The notes beneath the pieces are model-generated. The model was not told the origin of the DNA and ran no database searches. It saw only the letters and a list, made by a program, of their open reading frames with translations. A program made the position numbers and the translations under genes. Positions 21,931 through 33,400 of a stretch of DNA of 64,000 bases are shown here, piece after piece. Positions within the stretch are counted from its first letter, which is position 1. Each line of letters begins with the position of its first letter. The DNA lies in contig NC_049981.1 in assembly GCF_000003815.2 (NCBI RefSeq), positions 27,239,785 through 27,303,784 of the forward strand, read 5' to 3'. The stretch is from Branchiostoma floridae. Taxonomy: Eukaryota > Chordata > Leptocardii > Amphioxiformes > Branchiostomatidae.

Positions 21931-22050
21931 CTTCTCATGTCTTTGAGGAAACTGTAAGAGGAAAGGACGTTACAAGTGTTTTCTGGCGACCGACTGTGCA
22001 GCGTAGAAGACCGACTAAGGTGACAAAGTTCGAGGTGACAGGGTCGTGCC

Positions 22051-22070
22051 ATCTAAAGTATAAAGGGGGG
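22051..22070 (-). promoter_or_regulatory. Possible TATA-type core promoter of the lectin gene
   Basis: On the minus strand this reads CCCCCCTTTATACTTTAGAT: a C-run followed by a TATA-like TTTATAC about 130 nt upstream of the ATG at 21930. The spacing allows a 5' UTR of about 100 nt. A three-codon upstream ORF starts at 21938 and its stop overlaps the main start codon. No transcript evidence is available. Confidence 0.35.
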
Positions 22071-24854
22071 TGTGGTCAAATGTAATTTCGTAATTTCTGG
22101 CCCTTTTACCGACGTTTGTAGTCCGATTTCTATACACAAAGACATGAAAACTACAGTGATTCCGTACTTCGGTACTTATGCTGTCATTGCGAGTAAAATG
22201 GGACGCAATCATGAATACATTAGCCTGAACACCCCTTGACTGATTTTCAAAACGCCTTCTGTGCAAATGTTGGACAGACGATATTTGGTAGGGGTACGAG
22301 GGGCGTGAATGTGATTTTACTGATAAAGGGAGAAACTTTGTTGACACGACATAAAGTACAGAACCTTTGGTACCGTAAGGTCGCCTTCAAACAGGGCAAC
22401 GGGTTGTATAACAAAATACTTGTTCAACAGTTGTATAACCTTCAACGCGTGTTCTAAATTTAGTTAGGAGATTTTTCTTTTTTATCAGACTGCTAAGTAT
22501 GAAATGTGTTACAGTATGTAACACTGTGTGTTAGTTTTAATGCACTTTCCTATATTTACAACACAGGGATCACTGTTAAAGGGGGTATGTTCACAGTGCA
22601 GTGGTGAACTGTTCGTGGTTTTCGCGTTGTCCTCTCAAACTGTAAAATCCTGTATGGCAGTTTGAACCGAGAACTTAATTTATTTTGTAACGTTAACCAC
22701 GGCGAATACACCATTTTCTCCATACCGCCAAGTACGTTATATAAAACGGTTTATATAACGTCCTTAATACCGCGAAATGAAATCCCCGCGAACATTTTCC
22801 CAATTACGGTATTTGGCATGTTTTTTCAGTTGAAAAATAGAGTCTGATCTTTCACCGGGTGTTTCACCGTCCAGAGTGCAGTACGTTGGTGGCGTCGCTG
22901 CTAATAATTGCCCGGCTAGATAAACTGTAAAATACTGAATGAAGTCCCATGGCAACTTATTTTTTCCAATTGGCCCAAATTCTTCTCTTTTTTCATCAAA
23001 CTGACACATCTGCTTAGAGATCACTTTAATCTATTTCCTTTTGCACATGAGAAGCGCGGATGTGTGTTGGCGGACCTACCTAGCGGTTCCTGGAACAAAA
23101 GGAAACAGGGTTCTGATCAGGTCTAGGGGGATCAAAAAGGTTTAAGAAGTAAACAGGAAGTCGGATATCAAGTTTATGAACATCACATCCTGACTTTACC
23201 CCAAAGGAATGAAGCTAATGATATTTTCAGTCGGCCTGTCTGTGCGTCTCGCAATGATTCTGAAATGCAGTTTCTGTATGTTATGCATGAGGACGCTTTA
23301 CATTGTATGTGACCAGAATCAGTGACATCTACTTTAGTTTGCACAGTTCTACAAATGGCTCGAAGAGATAAGATATTCTTGACTATTTGCTGCGGAGCAA
23401 CACTTCAATATTTGTACTAACTTGTCTTCGGGAAACAGGCCAATACCAAGGTGGCCGGTAGGCTGCATGGAGAAGCAGTTTGGCAAGTGAAGAGAAACAT
23501 CTGTCTTACCGAATTACATACACTGATGTACACAGTTCAAAACACATGCTACTCTTGACTTCTCTTTCTGTTAAAAAAAATTGGCGTCTCTCTCTCTCTC
23601 TCTCTTCATCTCTCTCCCTTCATCTTTCTCCATCCCTTCTTGCACGGCATGGCCTAATTCACCGCTCAGTTTTCTTCATCGTTTCGTAATGGCATGTCGT
23701 GCTCCATTCATTCCCGACGTTCCTTCACCGCCCAGGGGAGTTTTGTTGATGCGAAACTACCTCGTCTTGATTCCTGCCATGACTGGCTAACGAATGAAGT
23801 GTTTCCTTCTTGCACATCGAATGCTGCTAACATCTATCTTGAAGCGCCACCTTGTAATCTTTACTACAACTACATCTATCTCTTTCATGATCACAATTGT
23901 CACATCGTTTCAGGAAATGCGTCAATCAACAAAGCAACGTACCAATCTACATACCAATCTGTCACAAAATATCTCAGCGCATACCCAATAACCAATAGCT
24001 GATAAAACAAACGTCAGTCAGAAAATAGCACGTTGAATTTGAAGCATTCTACAAGTTTAAGCTTCACATGCATGCGACATTTTCCCAACAATGTTTTAGA
24101 TATGTTTTCACTTATGGATAGCAACACGATTAACAACAAGAATGGAAGATGGACGTTGGGATCCGGACGTACTTTAAAAAATGTCAAATCTTCGTATTTG
24201 GTTCAGATCATCATCAGAAAAACACGGAAAATGATTAGATAAATATGTAACCTATGGGAAAAATGTCAGCTATGTGTGTAAAAAGAATGTTAACAGCGCA
24301 TGGTCTGTAACACTGGTACAATTTTCTTTGCCGTTCACGCAGATTTTACCGAGATCTGGATCGATGATGAAGAATTGTGCTGGGGTACTCATTATCGTAA
24401 AGAGTCTGTCTTCTTCCAGTGCTCTACCTGGATAACATAGACCACAGAAAATACAAATAGATTGTCTATAGTATTGTAGAAACCAACAATGATAAAGTCG
24501 CCACGTATGTACCATCACGGTTGAACAAAAATAGATTTATCAATCAGTCAGTTATCAAAGTAACTTGCAAGCAAACTTTCGCGTAGGAACTTTTAATGGA
24601 GTAATTGATTGCACTTATAATAACGTTTTGAATAAATCGGACGATAATTGGTAGGGTTACGTTGGTACAACGCCAAGGAATTTTCCCACCCGCACAACTA
24701 TGTATATACATCTAGATGGAGCATGGCCTATCGAGTGACGCCGGCATCACGTGGATACAATGCACAGTGACCCTGCAAATATTTGTGCAATATTTCTACA
24801 CAGCAAACAGAGAGTGCCACCCCTATTGTAACATGGAAGACGGCAAACATTCAA

Positions 24855-25155
24855 ATATAATACAGAACTTGCTGCCCCCAACCCTGCAAGGGGTGACCCC
24901 TCTCTCTCTTGCCCTGACCCTGAAACAAGTAAGCTCTCTGAAGGGATGTTTCAAATGTTGTAACAGTCACTCTAAACGGAATACTTCATCGCTATACGAT
25001 GATGTATATAAGTGCATGACAGTTCTACATTTAGATATAATATGGAACTTATTACTGGCCCCAGTCCTATCCTGCAGAAGGATGCCCCCTCTCTCATACT
25101 CTGAACTTAAGACAGGTACTAAGCGTCTAAAGGGGATTTTTCAAATGTTGTAACA
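24855..25155. repeat. Two-copy tandem duplication, about 185-bp period
   Basis: Both copies run ATATAATA(C/T)(A/G)GAACTT, then CCCCTCTCTC and a shared end TTTCAAATGTTGTAACA (24855-24965 and 25035-25155). A 145-codon plus-strand frame spans both copies but has no splice context and no recognisable domain, so I treat it as a by-product. Confidence 0.65.
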
Positions 25156-26119
25156 ATCTTAGTAACGAGGTTCAAACTTAATACATATCTTGTATACCTC
25201 GAGATTGATGTATAATGATAGAACTGATGGATGTAATAACGGATGGAACTTAATATTCTTACTGGTAATGTAGTGGTCAAGCACCATTTTATGTTATATT
25301 TTACAGCTGCATTTGTCTTAGACGTTTGTTAAATTCATTACTTTGTTATTACCAATGCAATACAGCTAACTACATGTACAGCTAGTTAACTGCTAGACTG
25401 TTATTTTGAAAGTTTGAATAAAAAACCAAAGAACTACAATGCAATCTGAGTGTTCAGCTTTTGAAAGGCATGGCGGTAATGTAGTAGTATTTATCAGATC
25501 CACAACTGTGAATTAGACATTGAGACGTGGTGACAATAGATGCAGAGATTCTTGTTTTTTTTTTCCTTTTCTAGTTACAAAGTCACTTTGACGCAATATA
25601 CCTTGGGGATATGTGAAAGAATACACAGCGTGTATGGGAAAGTAAAATAGCACTAATAAGTATAGATTGCAAAGTAAAATTTGCCCCGTCCTCATAAAGT
25701 CCAAAAATTCACCCAATACCATGGCCACAGTTCCAAGTGACATTCAAATTCATTCATTCGCCAGCTTGGAATGAGGAACTCTGCACTTAAGTACTTCCTG
25801 TTTCCCGCCCAAACTTTTTGGACGTCCACTGGCTTTCTTGGACTTTCTAGGGTTGTCCTCCTCATTCAAACGTCCTTCTACGTCGATCTTTCCTACGTAG
25901 AAAGCGCTCCGATTTCTAGCCGAGAGTAACTTGAAACGCCCCCTAAGTGGATAATAGAGTGGTCTGCATGTCGGTAAATGAGAGACAGGTCCAAAGGTGA
26001 AGTCATGTTTCAACACGGATCTTTTCATGTCCACAAAACCCACGTTTTGTATGCAGAACAATACCTTCTCATGCCTCGTTTGCATGTCGGTATTTGGACG
26101 GATAAAAGTGCCCCCATTC

Positions 26120-26588
26120 AGCCCCTAGTTCTCCAGTCCTTGGGTTGTAGAAACTAGCCTGACTCTGTCAGAAAACGCCGACACGCTTTCTTTCTTTCCA
26201 TTGGCCCAACGGCGGAAGTCTCGAACCGCAGTAGGCAGCAACAAGTGGCTTTGATAGCCACCCCGGAGTGTTTTGCTCTATATCGCACAAAAAGGCAACA
26301 TAAACACGGCGTCTGAGACTGTGCTCACGTGACCTAAAGTGGCCTGTCCCTCTAGGACTCGGGAAACGTCAGTCAGGATCCCGACTACCCGACATTATCG
26401 TGCGACGTGAGCGACGTGACGCAACCCTGACGCGATAAGAGGGCAGTTCCCCTGCGCGCGCCGCCGCCGCCTGGCTACATCTGGACGTGGTCAAATAAAC
26501 AGTTCAATGCTGTCAAACTTCCCGAATCGACCCGTCGTGAGTTGGCACCCAACCACCTGGTGTTAAAGTTCCCGGCGAGAGCTCGGAG
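26120..26588 (+). promoter_or_regulatory. Probable CpG-rich promoter and 5' UTR exon of the GAREM-like gene
   Basis: GC- and CpG-rich stretch (GTGCGACGTGAGCGACGTGA, GCGCGCGCCGCCGCCGCC) ending in a strong donor GGAG|GTAAGT at 26588/26589. The coding exon at 27445 is preceded by an acceptor at 27440, which implies an upstream non-coding exon. A second donor-like GTAAGT lies near 26834, so the exact first exon is uncertain. Confidence 0.4.
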
Positions 26589-27444
26589 GTAAGTAGCCGT
26601 GCCGGTTTTTTTCTGTGCACCGCTAGTGGGTCAATGCGGGGAGTAAGGGTTGTCATTATGCCGTCTGTGGTGAGAGTTACGAGTTGATAGCTGTGGTGGT
26701 AATTGCCATATTTAGACATCTCCTTCACGTCGCGCGAGGCGGGAGAAAGCCAATATCACAAATGAGGGCTACTCCTTGTATACAAGACACGTTCAGACGA
26801 CATTTTAGACTGGTGAGGGTTTGCTGTTACACCGGTAAGTCCTCGCTGTCTGGTGGCGTTCGTCTGAACACCTATAATGGCGGTGTTTGGCTGACCCTTA
26901 GCGCCAAATCGAGTGTCTAGTCGTTGGTTCACTATGGAGTACTTAAGTATGTGCTTTTAGTGTGCATGTGATGGAAAGGTGCTTGTTTTTTTGAGGTCAC
27001 ATAAGACATCATGAATACCCACAGGATGCATGTGAATAGAAACCACGAAAGCAATGATTTAAGATACCTATCAATCAGTAGATTTGGAGAAAAGGAAACT
27101 CGGAGACAAATTGTGTACTGATGTTACATGTTTGTGTGTCTGTGTGTACAAGTGTATTGAGCGATGGGATACCGTGCCCCAATTTCTGCCCGGATATTCT
27201 TTACACGGTGTCGCATTACAAAATGTTGGTCTGGAAGCTTAAGTGCGGACCAGCTCTAACCGCCTTTATGTGCCCCGGATAATACTTATTAATGGTGCTC
27301 GATCAATATCTTTATTGCTCTCGTGAATTACTATATAGATGGTAACACGGGTGAAATGAGAGTGACTACATAGTTATTGAAATATCGATAACGTGCTGAT
27401 TTTCTTCATACATCAGTACATAACGGTTTTTCTTCCACAGAAAG

Positions 27445-30400
27445 ATGGCGAGGTTGGAAAACGTAGGTTGGTCCCCACGCCGGTACACGTTGCGGGAGTT
27501 CCTTCGCTCCTGCGCCCTCCCCAAAATCGTAAAGGTCACGCAAGGTCATTACGGGAATGCCGATATCGAACAGCTCGCTTTGGATCAGGTGAGACCAATA
27601 GATCATTACGTCAAGTCCACGCACTCTACAGTCCTTTCACAAATGTATCATCTGTTATTGTTAAGATCTGGCATTTGTATAATGCGTTTCTCTTATAAAG
27701 AAGTTGAAAATCTGGTCGTGGGAACATATTCAGGACAAAACGGTGCGATATCTACCTGAAAGGCGAACACGATCCCTTTTGAAGTGTGTATTAAAGCGCA
27801 GCTATTCTGGTACAACAAAGCAATATGCTGGAGAATGGACTGGTCTGAAACTGGGTCGATTGTAGAGAGGGTTCTGTTGTAGAGACGAAAGAAAAGAGAC
27901 ATTAGTCAGGGCAGAAAAATGTGTAAGATTACCGAGCACAGTGTGGTCACTAACGCGCTTTAAGAAGGAGTCGTTTGTCAGCTTTCAAGTTCATAGAAAG
28001 CCAGGGCTTAAAAGGGCGCATGGGTCATAGAATGATGGTGGAAAAAAGCTTTACTTGAAAAATTGCTTTAATGATATCTTCCTCACCCTGTTTTTTCTCT
28101 GCTCAATGCCTTGAGCGCACAAGCCCATTTTTCTTTTTCCGTTCATATATCTATATTTACGAATATTGGTAAAAATGCAAGGTTATACTTTTCGTCTACA
28201 CTATTATAAAATCTCAATGGAAACTATAAGAGACCTTACGACCTACCATTTTTTTCTATCCCAGACCGCCGTATTCTCAACCCAATTCCATTCACATCCA
28301 TTTTACACTCATGAAATCGTATCTGATTTTCTTTATCCATCTGATGTAACAGACGATTCCCTAATGATGTAAGTTCCATTGTTACACGTTAAACAAACGG
28401 TGAGACAAGGTGTGGTCAGCCTGACGGACAGGTGTGGCCAGTCTCCGTTTTACCTGCATTCCAAACACTTCCAACCGCCCACCTTCGGCGGAAGTTTTCC
28501 TTGACAATCAATACATGTCTGACTGATCCCTTCTTTTATCAGTCTCCACCAGACGCCCTGATAGGCTATGGGAACGGTTAACGGTCTAAGATGACTAAAA
28601 CGTCATCGTCTAACCTCTCTGGAGAGTTATTTTGACCACTGACTAACATCTATTTAACCCAGGGGCAATCTGAAAAGGTTTTTTCCGTGACCGATATCAA
28701 ACCGTACAAACGTTAGGAATCGTACACCTTCAAAATAGTTGCTTGAAATCTTTACAAAGTAGTCTATATTCAACTAAGGTAGTCTTCTGAGAAGAATGTT
28801 ACGATTACTACTTCTTTATGCTTTTACGGAGAATAAAGAGCATTTAAACCGATATAAAAACTGGGACTCACTGACTTCTTTAATCTAATTGGCACTCTCT
28901 ATTACCTCCCCTCTCTACAAGTGTCTGTTTAACGCTGCTGTATAGACTTGGTGTCGAGACGCCAAATTTATCTTAACATATGCGTTACAGTTGACACATG
29001 ACAATGTTGAAAATTCCACTTAGGATTCTTCAGAATCCAACGTAGGACGTGTAAATAAGAGTCCATTATTCGTAATTTACCAATTAACCCTACCTTCACG
29101 CCGACTACAATTGGCAGTGACCCCTCGATGTCATATGACTATTGTCCGACTGCCTCCCACGGTGATATAGTTTGGACGAGGAATTTTTGCACGATTTGAT
29201 ATTTGCACACGATATCAGAAGAGGGGGGATGATAATTAAAAAAAGAGTTGGATTTTGTCCGGGACATCGGGTGAGCGGACACAAAACCGACCTCTAGTAC
29301 GAGCGTCCACGTTTGACATTTGAAACTGTAACGATTTAGATATTGTTCCAACTAATATTGGTTTAAAGGAAGACTTTCGTGACAGTTCGCACAGAAACTT
29401 GTCCTGTGTCATTGCCTTTCCGTGGTACATTTTGTATTTTGTATATGTTGAGCTGCAGTTTTGCTCACTGTTGTTAAAGTTTTGTTTTATACCTATATTC
29501 ATTATTTTGAGGGAAGGGCTTGTTAAAAGCACTGTGATTTTGCCCTAATGTGTGGGAATGAAATTCAAAATAACACTGACTTCACAAAAAATGTATCTCT
29601 GATCTGACTGTTCGACTGAGCATTGAAAAAAATTAAAAATCTTGAACAGAAGTTATTTTGCAAGTCTATAAGCAGATCATCCACTATCATAACGTCCCGA
29701 TTTTACAACTTTTATCTGCTCGCCTTTTTTAAGGGAAAAGTTTTTTTTATTCATTTCAGCGATGCAATGCCAACTGGACATTATTTTTTTTAAATGCTGA
29801 CATTTTATCTCATGACAAAACCCCACCGTGACACTTGTCTATATCAACAGAAAGGGTTTTTTGTCCGCCCGGTCGCTGATACGTCTGCTGACCCACATGT
29901 TATCAAAGAGAGCTTTGCTGGGTTAAGTGCTTGAGCATACTTGGTTACGGCTAACCTCCAATACGCTTGTTTTTCTACCACTGTCTACTTTACTTAAGCT
30001 TGCTTCTACTCGCAATATCAGTATATTGATAGGAAGAACTACAGTCAGAGTCGGAAAATTATGTCCCTTCTGTGATGTATGGGTCCGATTAGTAGATAAT
30101 TATGCTCTAAGACGGTAATTTGCGCTGGTTTAAGCCGTCGATTAATTCTGAAGTGTCTCTACTTTGTTCGACATCGTCTGTCTATTTTCCCAAGAAGAAA
30201 CATTAGACATTACCAGGTATTTGCGTCTGTATAGGGCATGTTTGCGACTCGATAGGTCAAGTTTATACACACACCGTTCCNNNNNNNNNNNNNNNNNNNN
30301 NNNNNNNNNNNNNNNNNNNNNNNNNNNNNNNNNNNNNNNNNNNNNNNNNNNNNNNNNNNNNNNNNNNNNNNNNNNNNNNNTCGTATGATAAAATGTGTTA

Positions 30401-33400
30401 GGTACGCTTAAGTCCCGATTACACATAGCCTCCCGACCGTCCCCAACCTTGGTTGTGAGTGATCGGCTGTGGACGAGAGGTGTGCAGTGGGATGGCTGGT
30501 AATGGTTGGGAGTAATGCAGCAGTATAGTTAAGGTGTTTTATGGGCCAGACTACTCCAGACCTGCCGCCACCCTTGGACAGTGGCTGGTGGTCGGGAGAA
30601 ATGACCGGCTATGTGTAAGGCTTGGGTCACATTTCCAAACCGGAGCCCGACCGGGAAGTTTTAAGAAACGAAAAATTAAAGTGTATACCTAGAAATATAC
30701 ACAAATCATGGTCATGAATTTAGTTTTTTACATTTTGTGTATTTTTATGTCGTTTGTATCATTCTTTTCGTTGCCAAAAGCTGCGCCCGGCCGGGCCCCG
30801 GTTTGGAAATGTGACCTTAGCCTAAGCGGGTGTTTAGTCAGAAACTTGCAAACTTAGGTACAATGCAACTAGAACCACGGCTACTAATAAGAACGTGATA
30901 TATCAGATATATACAACAACCTCCAATATTCTCAATGGACAATTTGACCAATGGACTTTAAAGCAACGTTAGTTTTGCATATTCGAATTATCCATCTAAT
31001 CTGAGTGCTAGCAAATGATGACTATATTCTGCTACCTACTTGCCATACGGCAAAAGAAAATGATACCGTACAAACTATATTTTCTAACAAAGCGCATATG
31101 AAATAGTTTCAACAAGGTTCATATTATACAATTCAGGTTCATAATACATTCCCGTGACTGATAGAATATTCGCGCTGGCTCTTATTCCTGGTCTCTAATA
31201 ATACCCTACACTACCACTGCGATAAGTGTTTTACAATAGCCCTCTGTCTACAAAAGCGTGCGTACGAGGCAAATAACACGTTTTCTGGACTAAGAGGCAC
31301 TTCTTAACATTTCAATCAGTAGCCATTGATTGCCAGGGTATAATTAGGAGGTGACGCAATGCCTTGTCAATGTAAAAGAGTCTGCGATAGACTGAATATA
31401 AAGGAGTTTACAGTTCCAAAGGCCGGCCGGTCTTTACAAAATGCCCTCCGTGGGGTAGTGACGTCACGGGCATGGGAATAGTTATTCGATGACGTAATGT
31501 CAAAACTTAGTCTAGTCGTCCTAATAAAGGATTAATGAATTAATGAAGCTTTTATGGACGATTTATAGATGGCGGTTGTAACATTCACAGTGGAATAACA
31601 TAAACAGAGTGGCCAGGCAACTGCAAATAGTTACAGGCATGAAACAATATAACATAACTGACTCCTACTCATGCGAGCTGGCATGTGCAGTGTAAGGCTA
31701 CCAGCGACCTACAGTCAAGGCATACATTTACAATTACGGTCATATGATCCTGCTCAATGACTATGCTATTCAATTATTAGTCGTTCTGTTTTGAAAGCAT
31801 TTTTTCTATATCGCACTGTCTGGCACGGTGTATTCCATTATTTCCCCACTCACTTCTTACTCTACGAAAGGACCACTTTGGACTCCAGTCGAAATAGGTT
31901 TGCTACAAAAATCAATATCTCGATGGTATGGAGACGTAGATGAATGATTCACGGAGCAAAAGTCATAACACGTTGGTCGCCGCATAAAGACCTTGAAACA
32001 GTCTGCTTGCTTTAATGTGCTAGGGTTATACAGTGTAAAGTGTACCCACAAGGTTTAAAGGTTTCTTGCCTTATTCATATGTATCAATCACAGACGTGCA
32101 TGCTGTATAACGGAGGGGTGAGAAACTAATGTAATACTGGTTCGAGTATGTGGATGACATCCTCTGGGCATCTCATAATACCCCCTTCACATTATATACG
32201 ATCTTCGGACGTTCTTCGCGATCGCAGGAAGGTCGGCTGATTTTAAGATCTTAAGATGGTCTTGCGTATTTTTCGCCTCAAAACTGTCCCCTTCACATAT
32301 ACGCGAGGCTCGTGAGATCGACGGTGAATAAATCTATGATAATAAACCTCCCATGACCTCTTGCACGCGGACAAGGTAACACAAAACGTTCCTCAAAAAA
32401 GGCAAGAGATCAATAAATGTTGCTTATTTTGTTGTCGGAATCTTTTTAACCAATGAATGGAATGCGCGGGCATAATAGAAATGACGCAAGGAAAGAAAGT
32501 GTGTCACAAAGCCAGCCTACATACTGCCACAGGGGCCACAATGTTAGAATTACCCTCACATTCCCAGAAATTCAATATTTGTAAACAAACGGAAGTCGGG
32601 CGAACGTCGCCCGAACGTTGCCCAACTGACGGGCGTTCTCCATCCGATTTGCGCTCGATGATTAATAACTATGTCTTTGCTCGCCTATCGGTCTTCAATC
32701 GTTGGATTGACGCAAGACTATTGACCGATACCCTTGCAAGGTACACACGATTTGTACGCACAATCTGCGACTCGGTAACGAGCTGTGCGATTTTGGAGAT
32801 TTCTTTCGACTAGTCGCATATGTTAAGAACATGTTTCGCTGCACCGCGACCGTCGTAAGACTCCTGAAAACTGCCGGCGATCCGTAAAAATCGCAAGATG
32901 ATCGTGAGAACACCGGACGTCTTACTCACGAAAATGTCATTCAGAGTTCGTAAACTAGTCTTCCGATCGAATCGCGCCTATTGTGAAGGGGGTATAACTG
33001 ATGCGATCGTGCGAAAACGTTTACCAAACATTTTGTCTTTATTATGAAATCTAGCCTCTAAGTGGTTAACGTTTGTAGGAAGATTCAAACAAATAACTCA
33101 ACACACAGAACACGGTATGTAAAACAAATATTCTTTATCTTTGTTCTTTCACATCGTCTTGAATTTACCTCTGGAAGAATTCTCTCACTAGTTCCCGTTT
33201 ACGGCATAACTTTTCATTTAAGACACAGTGACATGAGATGTCACTGTTATCGAAATCACTTGTCGACTGATGAACACTACACAAGCGAAGTCTGTCACAG
33301 CATTGATAGAAATTTTCCACAATCCCTCCCAAATGGTATCAGAATGGTCAACAAGAAATCAAAACGGATTTCAATCTCAGAGTCAGTACAATATCCGTGT

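Larger units (their letters stand above)
21939..26500. other. Intergenic: lectin and GAREM-like genes diverge here
   Basis: The minus-strand lectin gene and the plus-strand GAREM-like gene start on either side. Contents: lectin promoter near 22060, a CT-rich microsatellite near 23588-23610, an unassigned open segment on the minus strand at 24290-24432, and a tandem duplication at 24855-25155. Otherwise I see nothing supported. Confidence 0.6.

Noticed and set aside
21873-22085. Plus-strand frame opposite the signal-peptide exon
   Set aside because: Antisense shadow of the lectin first exon and leader.
24716-25153. 145-codon plus-strand frame
   Set aside because: Runs through a tandem duplication with no recognised domain, no splice context and no promoter.
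30142-30426. Frames running across the N gap
   Set aside because: Translated N runs carry no information.
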